Below, piece after piece: positions 37,801 to 47,219 of a stretch of 64,000 nucleotides of DNA. Every line of letters begins with the position of its first letter. Position 1 is the stretch's first letter. The stretch is taken from the NCBI RefSeq assembly GCF_019059575.1, contig NW_024883481.1:1-64000 (forward strand), written 5' to 3'. The position numbers and the translations under genes were made by a program. The notes under the pieces were generated by a model. It made no database searches. It saw nothing but the letters and a program-made list of their open reading frames with translations, and was not told where the DNA came from. Source of the DNA: Amphibalanus amphitrite. Taxonomy: Eukaryota > Arthropoda > Thecostraca > Balanomorpha > Balanidae.

Positions 37801-38249
37801 GGCTGGGGGGATGATGACCTAGGCGGCACAGCATACAGGTCATAATGACCACCGTCGATTACCCCAGTGTACCGCACATGAATTTCGGGGTGATCCGGGT
37901 TCCCATGGCGCTGCATAACTTGCCCATTGCGCCAGACGACGATGCGGCGCCTCACGACGGCAGCCGCCGCGGTCAGCTCCGGCTCGGCGCCCCACTCTGC
38001 CCTAGGCACCACCCTCCTATTTAGGTAATCCTCAAAGTCTCCCACGATGAAACCCTCAAAGTCTGCGCGGTTAGCCCACATGTACGTCACTACCATGAAA
38101 CGCAACATTTCCGCGTCGATGACCCCACCTCCGACGCCGCGCGAGATAGCATGGAACATACAATCCCCATCCATGGGCATGTTGATGATGTTTAGGTTCT
38201 GGGGGCCACTTCCCGTTTTGACTACCTCCGCATAGGTGTTGAGCGCCAT
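28839..38249 (-). CDS. Giant Helitron-like polyprotein: OTU protease – GDSGS segment – HUH/Y2 Rep – PIF1-like helicase (copy B, intact)
   Basis: A single uninterrupted frame of 3136 codons. I start at 38249 because AAAATGGCG is a good initiation context and both copies align from there; the 144 codons upstream in the same frame are not conserved as coding. Domains in order: OTU-type cysteine protease (residues 20–140; D27, C30, H135 of DGDC…GGHYDLY); RG-rich basic linkers (to about 450); cysteine-rich region (C773/774-x-C776, C808, C816); GDSGS (878–882) in a trypsin-like context; a Helitron N-terminal-like region (about 1140–1200); Rep nuclease with HIH at 1694–1696 and Y1969/Y1973 (YxxxY); helicase with Walker A GDPGAGKS (2407–2414), Walker B DE (2499–2500) and late motif KGQG (about 2936–2939). 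The basic C-terminus contains an AT-hook-like GRP core. Rep would nick and join single-stranded ends and the helicase would unwind during rolling-circle transposition. The roles of the protease-like domains are unknown. Confidence 0.93.
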   Translation of the reverse strand: MALNTYAEVVKTGSGPQNLNIINMPMDGDCMFHAISRGVGGGVIDAEMLRFMVVTYMWANRADFEGFIVGDFEDYLNRRVVPRAEWGAEPELTAAAAVVRRRIVVWRNGQVMQRHGNPDHPEIHVRYTGVIDGGHYDLYAVPPRSSSPQPSQVTRETQVKKPPSDSAQTPAVSASRRPKRSKTGKTMRGRGKRTFASHKEAFDLVLGSVGISQAVPAPSEPVVSSPVEVTTAVEVPKNIVTEVSSSVPMLSAGDCAQSVQSPLLTVDEPVGSTVVGSEAQKPADEPWVEVVRAKRGRGRGGMVENGFSPNRAVTVDILEDGAPQIQFPPRLVVIQPESSGVAKPPCRGRARGVFGGRGRGNRGRKTAKRAPSRSVSPDIFDGSVLTISPADKQSASHDTVPRARGRGGGGKRGRFARRPSTGSAPPNEEVAAARETPADKIVEGTCQAPPEEGSDRERAPSVHSEPDVDRLFSSRQINPLDLNRVSFLTRAMLEELEERSNSDIVIESVQTDLLGATSDLTGPWAYRDSTKVVITYLTGEIGERRRTLWSNLCRRGFCDPSRGSFVNFRFYSWLRFKDFVKKSGHSVADVLDSEYLFMKILGEVNRYYSVHARCVEEEGLEPHRGPQRWEDAYNLLKLHYYGRGWYVYYRKTTFQEEFSHMYGRDGWEQFQANPQTDTVSEQHFEQLLRQVHEKIRKNHARHTHLFETFAGPQCHEDRAYSARVAYDVKFTSHQASAPGGGRNRPPLAGSQQTADVSSDDVGREFPTFFIRRCCECDKLRVIDGRAAAKYPLGSYTYAGGKQTIKFTCDRLVGTTCGTAIDIAQCSRQEKPSTWVALAVSELGDHLPPAAIRLQTLRVLDSGDCKEENQIMGSYCHRGDSGSVVWRDRGSLVTRTSPVGKVTVGLMSRRKRFQAMRNLPFTAARFTVATPREAKCCQAWHDPIGDGIDHEDPSVELTVGSLQVLRDLHAVYDSLRQVRCIICKKQTPGLPHPGWVVRVPERGNMVQLVPGGIVDDALSNSEILRRDNKCTIRLDPEFFGANGTVLTDREALGVCVTCSPSFQIDPLNNIVPRPLVSDTDQSLPSSQAGASADMADVAGDSQDSEELNGPRTHICPYSARNLMSTDVYGDDEYRLFVNSWTRAETMILRPVHLTVAVLRSRANNVPFTKHGSICYPMKRPVQAARLPWYDFAQLPFIVVQQNRRDGTHCEAMVNMETILKARHLMERLMPCKYNPRNTRPFYRFVAEQWVPFSNENLRELQSRLPERNRPCQPHGLRVLNVDEVHARVNKVLHFNQFVNWLESGFPMADILRTSYSLEHGGEGADTSETCLKNLWDEIRNAVRDSRDDGSGDDDDVNVTIRHVVQCAVERHWLLAPSVEDEAAGTVPRGSTLLLMCCEELEILSREFGNDEGGASGVAVGGVAAPESERPEDIRQRGLAQTALHRISMPPADREHPLPEWTPGYFQLCFPDVFLTGDADPFQERPVLIRQPITTWRQTYLHWLAQQPESEGNIELQFVISNQKSRDSSNRDATVALNLTDFPDGLPTKQQLVDDPQLCRTLARSLLCFQTKLDDSDAFWRAHKHEMIGAIRDLEDPPSWRVGDIPLVVHLWQTRAVPYNHHPAIHRLSDGAAASETLSDEQYLHARFANTLKHPGIVSWVTAFIGEMDTLALARVRYSATYHIVRAEWGANANPHIHRNIISESFSTFLHRLQVQLRIEAERIDRAARNEDPTLARDTSRSAVETQVRAAWQSCQQSYIRRIENMYTNWNAGFTKGGRRTFEFAYDRKTTVCRARMAAELDRAMSSGDFAYIDQLYVSVINGTLRHTGHSGRGTAPSLKDGCAVKRLKVDKAATAEARRVNPNAAPVKKEVVRCKRRMPRRLRTESVVASDSHDRRIKQCETACNDVWMGGHDPFAVLHILNNVDDKAVVPAWLARPPSVVWESVTTDDGVAFSFTMQLAIGSGDANVEYALKYGFKPVAPVRTPADVLLTALETRGATANIDAGVVMRMYNAVSSARCQSIFQAMHKNWQLPLLYRNIRARGFGFSGTRLLRPISAEDAGEYVFASRLEHFNARLNDNVHHGGIAADEFQRVMSVRQFFDTFVVSEKKIGDQKVMTIGRRRHQVCGSRVCVRLTPHYGKSSANPSRQGFWKYARDIVLWCEPCLLAEDLMPSQQASPAEVCIHWICRYHRLLSTGLDVPAFVRRYYNHFHPSDANDDSSASESSDSDDPDPEDQVVLEQNEPVEPEANATRLPDRFYQTALDAMLGNRGDDRSADDGEANCVPGVAAAGIANPAGFDFQADWLGDRPVNPDLVRRNYRRLVASGTGDVAHAPLAALSGRQRVLSAVLKRYLTQQREFACSRRQWDSYDRQVKQWRLAGSSRQVPPVRPDIVDLRQTPPKALRAFLLGDPGAGKSFTLRSAVHQLSEMLGDDFAKWTDVVKLSAPTGCASFHMAHGATTIHRLYAISVGQTGDEPLAEDSRRFLQLCDSLSTELGLIIFDEFSMIQRRMIRWVMQRLGQAGVNMDHIGVLFVGDPAQIFPIGDVPIWSLRQRSDDGNACCEASILGMASFRELFRMPALDTLPGYETWRKTLGVNRADLSDRVRAEVARFRAAAYDGDYETVYLNEVRRTVENDEVAAKFTKEILPSMRYGKATPEKIQWLKENCATTEDLSADPAWKCAITLHGYHWFSEWAANRSTVESDNARALVNFAADRSAHVMAVNSQHMPARKAQKLQKLSAKEFRAVPSVLFACRGLPLMLLENVAPSFGLFNGSQVEFVGPLYLEDDLLVTISRRDFAEKVRVEGVTLVEPIDTPHSDRENVYQVPVGSVIVKVNGNDLEGNCLDELVATADPVKLVLRTPKCAPHLPEFIVVRVPGYTANGGQNVLGIEDADDLVPIRAVKRGRASRKKGSAVSEDNCSEFRVGFPLEGGSAFTGFKGQGATLSRVEVKVKEWVGNPGFWTVVVSRVKHPKHMYIPETEWPTAQEINVQRLNDDVIEAEIFERQMRINAAKTWRLYVEIEGGAEWSREQNLIADYVHRAWRQHHVQDVGEIVLQCLAASGRHVEMVEVVAVINKMLATEESLILARPIYLTQSKHRQLEMSVPKRKRSSTGAKRPASTSVNRGRPAKRGRKTGKPAQ

Positions 38250-38600
38250 TTTGCTTTGTTTTTTTAAAGAAAATATAACTAGAACAAAAAGCCAACGGGC
38301 TAACTGATCTGCGAACAAATGCAAATCCAAGCAAGAAAACGTTCGAAAAATATAGATACGTGCAAGAAAGGAACTACAAACTGGCGCAACAGGCGCAAAC
38401 AACAAGAGGAAGTTGGCAGTTGTGTCTGGCTGTGGGCCTCTCAGAACTGCTCGGCAGACAGGACAGGACAGGCCTGGAAAAGGAAACATCCAATCAGATG
38501 TTAGACCGCTGATAGATGCATTCTTGTGGGGCGACATCCGAGAAGGGACACGGGTGGGGACACTTATGAGTTGTAGCCACAACTGCAAGGTAGGAGGGGG
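38250..38600 (-). repeat. 5' flank of copy B gene
   Basis: Shared with 8524–8860. The minus strand has a TATATTT string (38277–38271) only 22 bases before the start codon, too close to be a convincing TATA box. Homology with block A breaks near 38590. Confidence 0.6.
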
Positions 38601-38609
38601 GAGGAGCAG

Positions 38610-38690
38610 TGGAGGCGGAACACCTTCAATTAAGGGGGGCACTGCCGACCTTTGGTCCCATTCTTTCCATGCAACGCCCATAGGGCTAAC
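38610..38690. mobile_element. Partial hAT-type MITE related to 18959–19106
   Basis: Shares GGCGGAACACCTTCAATTAA and GCACTGCCGAC with the complete MITE but lacks its right end. Confidence 0.7.
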
Positions 38691-38989
38691 GCCCCTAGAA
38701 TAACAAGCAAAAACAGGTTTTGACGCAGCAGTCGTCTTCAGTTTCTATTTCAATGAAAACGGTCGTCCAAAACAGGGTATGTATGGCCTTAGCTTCAACA
38801 AAATTTGATTCTGAGAGGTCAACGAGCCAAATATCGTCAAGCAACCAGATGAAGGACATGACTTTGAGCCATGCAGTATGAACCAGGGTATATTGATTTA
38901 GGTGTGAACTCCGACACCGGAGTCGGAGTTGGTAAGATTTTAGTGATTCCAACTTCGACTCCTGGCAAAACTGCCGACTCCGAATAAAA

Positions 38990-39185
38990 TACAACGCAAA
39001 ACCAACATGAAATCAATGCTGGATCGATGTCAAAAGTCGGCTGATCCTCAATGTTGACAATCAACCTGGATTGAAGCAATTAGTTATAACGCAAAATTAA
39101 ACGTGAAATCAATGCTGGATCGATAACAAGTCTGTTAATCCTCAATGTTGACAATCAACTTAGATTCAACCAATTCTAATGTTGA
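38990..39185. repeat. Two tandem ~95-bp repeats
   Basis: The string ATCAATGCTGGATCGAT…CCTCAATGTTGACAATCAAC occurs twice in tandem with small changes. No coding content. Confidence 0.75.
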
Positions 39186-40219
39186 ATCAATGTTGTGTGC
39201 TACTATGGAGCCAGCCATTCCAAATAGGGTCCACCTAGGCTAAAAGAAGGAATCCGGGCGAAGGTTGGCATGGGCAACATCTGCGCTTTTATTTGGGCTC
39301 AATTGGGTTGACCACAAGCTGAAGCTTTTCTAGGGTTCCAACATGAATTTAAAACTCAATCATTTCAGTTTTTACATATCATATAGATAACCCATGAATA
39401 AATCTTAATAAAATCAAATTGATGAAATGCTGGTACAGTTTTTCCCTTTACCGGTATCACAGAGCATGGGCGTAGGAACCTCACAAAAAGTGGGGAAGGG
39501 GAGGAGGCAGAGAAACTTCAATGTCACGTTATGGGAGCTCCAATACCCCTATGAAGAAGTTCTTTTTAGTTTTGTGCTCATCTCACCTTGCTAAACGATT
39601 TTCTGCTCTTAGTATTGTATTTAAATCAAAAATAAAGGTCGTACTTAAAAATGGTTGAAAAGAGGGGGCTATAACCCCCCCCCCCTGTTCCTACGCCTAG
39701 GAACAGGGGTTTCCTACGCCTAGAGGGTTTCTGGGATTGCATGCCACCTGGGCCCCAAACGAGTCCCACCTGGGTCCCAGTTGATATTTATGTTGGCCCC
39801 AAGTGGGCTTTTTAGCGAATACCCATGTAAGCCTGAGCTGGAAAAGCCCATTAGGCTAAATACAGGCCCATCTGGACCAAATATGCCTAAATGGACCCCT
39901 CTGGGATGCCCAGATGGGACCCAGATGGTTAAAAGTGTAGAAGTCTGAATGAAGACAAAAAACATAATCTGATCTGATTTAACCTTACCTACTCACCTAC
40001 CAACCTAAAACCTATCAACCTACAACCTGACAATCCATAAAATGCCAACCTACAATATATTCAGACTTTTTAAAAAGGTACCAATAACCCCAGCTGGATA
40101 CCCATGACATATCCATCTGAGTCTGTAGTGGGCAGCCCGGATGGACCCCACTTTGGTGCACACTTGGGGCCTCAAACAAATCACATTTTTAAGAGCAGAT
40201 ACAAGGCAAATTTAATAAG
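39186..40219. repeat. Block B-specific non-coding DNA with TGGG/CCC-rich repeat
   Basis: The stretch 39720–40170 is built from short variants of CCCA(G/T)(C/A)TGGG with many near-palindromes. A long C-run lies at 39676–39687. No block A counterpart was found, so it probably inserted in B. No gene is recognised. Confidence 0.55.
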
Positions 40220-43027
40220 TGTTATTTTCCATAATTCATTATGGAAAAAAACTTTTGAATAATAGCAAAGATTTCAAATACTGCTTCACCGACAACAGAG
40301 CTAATGCAAAACAGAAGTTGGGAGGCATTGCATCTGATGTTGGGAGGCATTGCATCATCTGATATTGCATATAGGCAGAGGGGCCACATATGGCACAAGG
40401 TGTACACAAGTTTGAAAACGTGTAAAAAAGGTCAACAAAATTGTGCCAATCCATAGTCTCTCTTGTATCAAGAACAACACAAAACTGAGCCTATTGAGCC
40501 CAAATAATCGATTACAATGACAAGATCTGATTGAGGTGTACAATATTATGACTGGCAATGTGAACATTGACAAGACAAACGTCAATTCTTTGAATAGGTA
40601 ATGAATTACAAGTAGATCCCAGAACAATAGGTCAGCTGTTGAAACTTAGGAAAAGGAGAACTTTGCAACATTTCAGAATATATATTACTGAACAGCTCTG
40701 GGAAATAAAAAATGGAAACCGAGGTCCATAAAATTTGTTGGCATGAGGCGTAGCTGAGTGGTTACCAGATACTTTTTGAAGGCCAAGGTTTCCATTTTTC
40801 TCCCAGAGCAAGTTCAGTAAGTTATTTCCAAGACGTCATTTGGCTATCCATTCACAAACTCACAAGTGTATTGTTTCCATCACCTTTAAAGGTATTTTAT
40901 TATGAAATCACTAGTACTGTAGGTCATCAACCCTTGCCGGAAAACAGTGCGGGAAAGATCATTTGCAATGTTTCCTGCATGGCTAGGATAATGCTTCTAC
41001 CTTCACTACATTTGATAACAATTCACAATTTTTAAAAGTGAAGAATACAAAAACTGAAGCAACAGGTAAAAACCATATAACAAATATAAAAGCACTACAA
41101 CAATGATAATCAGGGGTTTGAAAATTTCATTTTGCCATTTTACACAAATACTGATTGTTTAGTATGCGATTCATGATGCAAAAATAACATACAGTGTGAT
41201 TTCCTCAAAACAGCTTTAACATGATGGACAGTGGCTCTGTCTTTTTCCCACTCACAAGGCCAAAGGGACAATTCTTAGTTTTAAGGTAACACTTTTTGCA
41301 AACCTACCACATTTTTCTACCTTTTTCAAGAAAAATCTCACCGTCATGGGCCTTTTTTCAACCGTAACGATACATTTGAAGTCAAAAGTGTACCCAAATG
41401 AATCAAAAAATTGATTCCATGCCCATATTTGGTCATGGCTCCTCCCACCAGAATCAAACTATTGATGCCTCCATATTTTTATTCCAAAAGTCTAGTTTGC
41501 CCAACTGATGTTTATTTGGTATAAATTGCTACTCATCAACTCTTGAGATATTTACACAAAAGTCCACTGCGTGCTGGTAACACAGACCTGGCACAAGCTA
41601 CCTACCATAAGCACGGAATTGCATCTTTCTCACCAAACCAAAAGGGTGGTGTTTCACCATTGATAGCAACACGCTGCTATTACACATGTCAAATTGGTTT
41701 TCTATGGAGACGTCAACAAGCCCATTGCTCCAACCGGTAAAACACTGACAAAACAAATCAAATCAAACCTTAGCTGCTACCTACAGCCTACTTTTTAAAA
41801 CCTACAACCAACATATCACAAATGGCAGCTCGTGCCGTCTGCTCTGATACCAAATGCCTTACAAAAAGTTATGAGCTTAAAGCCCTTTCCAAAATATATA
41901 ACAGAACAGGTGGACATGCCATGAGTACCTTAAATGTTTTATCTCAGCATTTTACGTCAGCATCCAGCATGTAGGGAGGAAAATCAAAATGATTGTTTTC
42001 AAATTTCAGCTTCAAGCGCGTTATATATGCGTCGGAATTGCCGCATCATAAACTTCTAGCCATAAATAGCTTCAGCATGGGAGAAAAGCAAAAAACAACA
42101 CTATCCATATTTTCCACAACCAATAACATTAATTTTGGCATCATACATACACTTCACAATGTCAAATTTCCACTTAATATCTATCCGAATAAAATGTCAA
42201 CCACCCACCTTCTAGCTCATGCCCAAGCAGGCCGTTAGAAGTGGCGGGAACGCCGGTAACGATTACTTTACTGCGGGAACAAGTGTACTTTTTAATTATT
42301 CAAATTTTGGCCTGCAAACTGGAGCGACAGACCCTTATTTGTTTGTATAACTTCTTTCATTTGATCATATTATTAATAACATGGCAGCAAATAAAAAATA
42401 CTTGAAATATTTTCAATGAAAGCTGTGGTTGCAAATAATTATGTTATTACTTAAGTCATTGATATAAATATGAGCTACAACTTGGCGCATATGTGGCACT
42501 TATGATTCATTTGAAGCTTTTTGTAAACACTTTTGAAGTGTGCATATTTTTATCCCCAACAGAAATCACAAACAAGGTCTGCAATACCGGGCGAGTATTC
42601 AACAAGCAGATGAGAAGAGCAGACGTGCCAATGCTGCTCTTGAAAATGAAAAGTTTGATCGATTTTAATAATTTCTGCACAATTCGATAGCGGAGACCGA
42701 GGATCGTTGCCGTTTTTCGGTGATAGATTACTCTGGGCGGACCAACAGGCAACAAGAGTGAGGACCAAATCGGTCCAGATTCCAGAACCCCCCCCCCCCC
42801 GCTAAAAGCAGACGAGCCCATATGGCTGTTCGGGTCCCTGCAGCATAGATCTGTGTACTGTGTGCGTCATACTTGGGTGACGTCAGCCGCCCGGCTCCAC
42901 CCACCCTCCACCGGCACGCCGGGGCCGAGCGCCGCTGCAGCCTGCAGCCTATTCCAACCGTGGCGCTGAGGAACTAGTGATTGTCGTTCAAATAACGGTT
43001 AAAATGCGTTCAAATGTGGTCAATAAC
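40220..43027. repeat. Duplicated non-coding block, partner of 9265–17700
   Basis: Matches block A piecewise: 40220–40925 with 9265–9960, 40925–41000 with 10467–10535, and 41510–43025 with 15645–17700. The block A LINE is absent here. A degraded GTTTCAC MITE lies at about 41648–41745. The stretch 41001–41510 has no partner and no gene. Confidence 0.8.
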
Positions 43028-43345
43028 CCATGTAAATACTTACTCAGCTCAATCAGTTCACTCTATATTGACTCAAGTCATATCAAGCGAGCGCAATTAC
43101 AAACTATGTAGAGCACCAGACAGCGCAGAGGTCCCCAACTCACTGCTCGCCCAGTCCATCGGGGCCGGCGCCACGACGGCCCCCCGCAAGTAGGCAGCCC
43201 GCACTCTACCGGCAGCCGCGGGCAGCACGCTCGTCTTTTCCGCGAAGCTCTAGCTAGATCAGGGGCCAAACGCGAGGGGGTCGTACCTACCCCCTTAACC
43301 CCCTTGTGCCGTCGAAGGACGCAAAATGGCCTGTGCCGGCGAGGG
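43028..43345. other. Block B-specific junction with TTAA-bounded remnant
   Basis: No match in block A. The right part, 43299–43345, is a 47-bp sequence with CCCCC…GGG ends between TTAA at 43295–43298 and 43346–43349, where block A carries the 854-bp TTAA element. Confidence 0.5.
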
Positions 43346-45030
43346 TTAAGTTTGTCGAGAGATGCGTAGGGATGACAGACCCGAGTCTAATTTTTGCTTG
43401 AGATCCAGTGAGATCATAGATCCTCATTTACTTTTGTCAACTCAGAAATCCCAGCAAATCACTCGTTGCAACTTGCAAGTCACAAACGTTCAGTTTTAGA
43501 GCTTCTATGTGATTGCACGTCATATCCACAATTTTGTGGCACTTGACATAGAAACACTTCGAAACCCTGGTTTCAAATGCTGTGCATGGAAGGATCCACT
43601 CAGATCATAGATCAAAGTTCTTGGTTTATCGTCAGATCCTATGAGATCATAGATTAAGATTAAATTTTTCACGCTGAATCCCGTGGGACCATAGATCCTA
43701 GCCTGCAGTTTCCTTCGAGGTCCACAAAGATCATAGATCCATCACTCGGACCCATGCACGTGTCTGGTAGGAGGGTCCCTTAAAAAAAGCGAAACGGGCA
43801 CGTCAGTTCCCTTTTTAGTTCCGTTGTTTACTCCCATGTGTACCGACGGATCGGCCAAATCTGGCACCAAGAACAGATGAGGCGAAGCTCTACTCCAGCT
43901 GAACTGAGATGGCCGCGACCTGGAGACGATGTTGCCGGATGGCGTGGTCTGCTGCAGTAGAGCTGAACTGGCGGCGATGCTGGCCTCCCCCACCTGCCTG
44001 CGGAGAGCCGATCCGCATTGGTCGTACTCCCGCTCAGGAGTCCAGCTCCTGCAGCGCAGCCCGGATGCTCAGCAGCTCATCAGGGTCGCATCTTTGCAGT
44101 GATGATGATCGCGATGGAAAGTGTTTGTGAGTGTTCAGGCATTTGCATTCAAATATACATGTTTTAATCATAAAGCGTTTATTCACAGAAAGGATTTCGT
44201 AGACTGATCACAGTAGGTAATATTTGGACATTACTTTCCGAAATCGAACCGAGACAGGGCATTATCCCCCCCGCGCCTCAGACACGTATGGCCAATGACC
44301 ATGCATCCGCGCAGCTCTGCGCCGGCCGTTACTGGGGGTCGCCGGTAGACTGGGGAGGGAGCCGCCTCTGTTCAGGCGCATTGCAGGGGCGCAGCCAAAG
44401 GGGGGCACACTGGTCTTAAACCCCTCCCAAATCTAGCAGGCGCCCTCCGTGAAGAGAAGACGATCATTTCCGGGCGCCTTTCCAGTGTCCAACACTCTAG
44501 GCGCCCTCGACGGTAAGTCATTGCGGTACACCACCCGGCACTGGCGCTAAGGCTTACAATTTCACATCTTTTCTGAGTGAAGACGCGAAATTGGCGCCCT
44601 TCCAACCCGAAATTGGCGCCCTACTGAGCCAAAATTGGCGCCCTCATCAATTCAAGCCCCCACCGAATTTTTTCCCTGGCTGCGCCCCTGGCGCATTGAT
44701 GTCCTCCTTCGAGCCGATCGGAGGAGCCTCCAGCGCCAGCTGTCTTTCGCTTGTCAGCCAAGAACCCTGAGCAGACCATTTGAGTTTAACATTCCTTGGC
44801 TCGGATCAGGATGCCGTCAGCCCACTGCACCACCCTGATCGGCACAGCACCGGTCCTCTTTCCAGCAGCCTGTAGCAGCCCCCTCCTGCGGGCTGTGACA
44901 GCCAACCGAAACAGCTGTCTGAGGTAGGTTTTGGAGCTGATTTCGAATTTAACAACCATTTGAACATTTACAAAATAGTGCTGGTGCCTTCGTAACATGT
45001 TACGAAGCTGCAGTGACAGGTGACACCTTC
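43346..45030. repeat. Duplicated non-coding block, partner of 18686–20850
   Basis: Same order and orientation as block A. It lacks both the hAT-type MITE (empty site 43626–43633) and the GGCCCTGTTTCAC MITE (empty site about 44766–44775). Confidence 0.85.
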
Positions 45031-45475
45031 TATGGATGGCCGGCAGGACGCCTACTGGTTGACCTGACCTGACCTGACCCGACATGTCGTAAATGCATGA
45101 AGACATTGTCTGTGATCAAAACTAACATGAAATTCGGCTAAACCCCGAAATACCTCGCAATACCCTCACTTTACGAAGTTCCAAAAGGTCCCGATTTTAG
45201 GTGATTACCTAAACTGACTTAAGAAAGTCAGCTAATGACCTTGGACTTCCAAATTGGATATGTTCTGTCTTCTCTCGCCATGGGTAGCACGCTCGACGGC
45301 GACCAACTCTTCCAAAATGTGGCGACTAACTCTTGCTGACACGTGTCACGTGAAAGATTGTGCGATGTGCGGCGAAAATGGCGCCTTGCGAGTTGCGACA
45401 AGCGTAGCACATCTCGGCAAACGAGGCGCCTCTTTGCTTCTCGCTTTAGCATGCATCCCTCCGCCAAATAATGTC
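45031..45475. other. Block B-specific insert before the hairpin unit
   Basis: About 440 bases absent from block A. It begins near a TGACCTGACCTGACC run (about 45060) and continues with sequence resembling another diverged subrepeat of the hairpin unit. No gene is seen. Confidence 0.5.
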
Positions 45476-47138
45476 CTAATCGGACCATATTTGGCAAAGT
45501 TGTGGACATATTGCGTTTTGCGGCATAAATGGCGCATTGGACATAGGTGGTGCATTGCGGCAAACGCGGTGCATTGTTATTATCGTTAGAGCATGCATCA
45601 TAACGCCAAATCGCATCCCAATCGGACCATGTTCGACAAAGTTATGGACACTTGTCGACTTGCGGCAAAAATGGCGCAGTGTTACAAATGTGGCGCATTG
45701 TGGCAAACGCGGTGCAGCTGTCCTTATTGCTTTATAATGCACCCATCCACCAAAATCTAGTCCAATCGGACCATATTTGACAAAGTTATGCATATTTAAT
45801 ATTTCGCTATGAAATATCTCCGCCACGAAGGTGCCCATCTTCGCACGTGTGCCACGTGACCACTGGTGGTGTAAGCAGGACTTGTCCCCTCGCCGGTTGC
45901 ACCATTTCAGGCTTCCTGACTGGTGCTGTTTTCGTGCTATAACGCCACAAATCGGCAAACACACGATAATCTGGGAGGTACTCGAATCAAACACGTGGCC
46001 ACGTGGCACGTGCTGGGCCTCGGGCAGCTTCGCCGTTTATGCCATGTTATGACCCATGGACGTGGCCATTAGCATATAATAGATGATCCCGGCCGGTGAC
46101 TCCGTTGATGAACGGTGGGCAGCTAAACTTGAAAAATGGGGAAATTTAGGGAAATTTTACGTTTCGGAAATATAATGTCCCCAGAATATTTAAATTTTCA
46201 AAATATAAAAAATCCGAGATAGCAGTTTTTTAGCCATTGTCAATCTGTGTCTATAACGGTTTTCAGATTGACCCTGTCATAAAAACTGACGGCCTCACGG
46301 GTATTTCCCCCATTCCTTGCATTTCACAATGCTAGTATATTTAAGCATCAAAATTGACCCCGTGCCACGGCACGTGCAATAGCACGTGCGCCACGTGACC
46401 ACTGGTGCGACAAGCTGGACTCATCTGCTCACCGGCAGCACTGATTTGGTGTCGCTGGGTGGAGTCGTTTCCACGCCATAGGACCCCCAGTTGGCCAATG
46501 TCGCATTTACCACGAGGTTCCCCCATCAAACACGTTTGCACGTGGCACGTGCTTTTCAATCGCCCCATATCTGACCCATACCATGTGGTAGCCGACACCC
46601 CGGGGCACAACATATTGGAACATTTTCAAAATCTAACGTGGAAATTTTTGGCAAAATCGATTTGAAAATTATTTTTCGAATTCGCCATAGGCTCAACATG
46701 GGGTAACTGTCCGTCAAGATTACCCGAAATTGTACCCTATGATTTTTAAATAATTAACACCAAAAGTTGAGGTGCCAGCCCTAGATCCGACCCTAAAAAA
46801 ATCAGCAAATATAATTGACGAAATTTTTCGCAAATCGAATTTCCAATTTTTCCCCATGTTAACCCTATGGGAAAATGCACGTGCCGATTACCCCCAAACG
46901 GGTTAATTATATTTCAAGCGACCGATGCCAGCCGGTAGCTCCCCGATACGGGACCAAACGCTGAAAATGGCAAAAAATTCTACCGTGCCGTTTTCTTCCC
47001 TATCAAGATGACCAAAATCGCGGCAGAAACGCTAAACACCCCCCTAGAGAGGTAGCTCAGGTTGGGATTTTCAATAGAAAATCACAATTCTAAAGAATAG
47101 TGATTGTTCTTAATTGAAAAGTCCCAACCTTCGGATAC
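45476..47138. repeat. 1.6-kb hairpin-ended repeat unit, copy 3
   Basis: Collinear with 20852–22509, ending with the hairpin at 47060–47129 and TTCGGATA. It then abuts the 278-bp satellite in mid-unit, so this terminus lies inside the satellite array. Confidence 0.87.
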
Positions 47139-47219
47139 TTGGGTTTATTGTTTGGGAAATAACGTTCTTTCCAATGATGTGCATATTGCCGGGGTTGGTC
47201 GTGAAATTAGGGGCAATAC
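47139..47219. repeat. Partial 278-bp satellite unit, left of the retrotransposon
   Basis: Identical in type to units 2 and 3 of the array at 53526–54610. It ends with ATAC at 47216–47219, the left target-site copy of the retrotransposon. Confidence 0.9.

Noticed and set aside
38250..38681. Extension of the Helitron-like ORF by 144 codons upstream of 38249
   Set aside because: The upstream frame is not preserved in copy A, contains low-complexity translation of a GC-rich flank and part of a MITE, and the ATG at 38249 has the better context.
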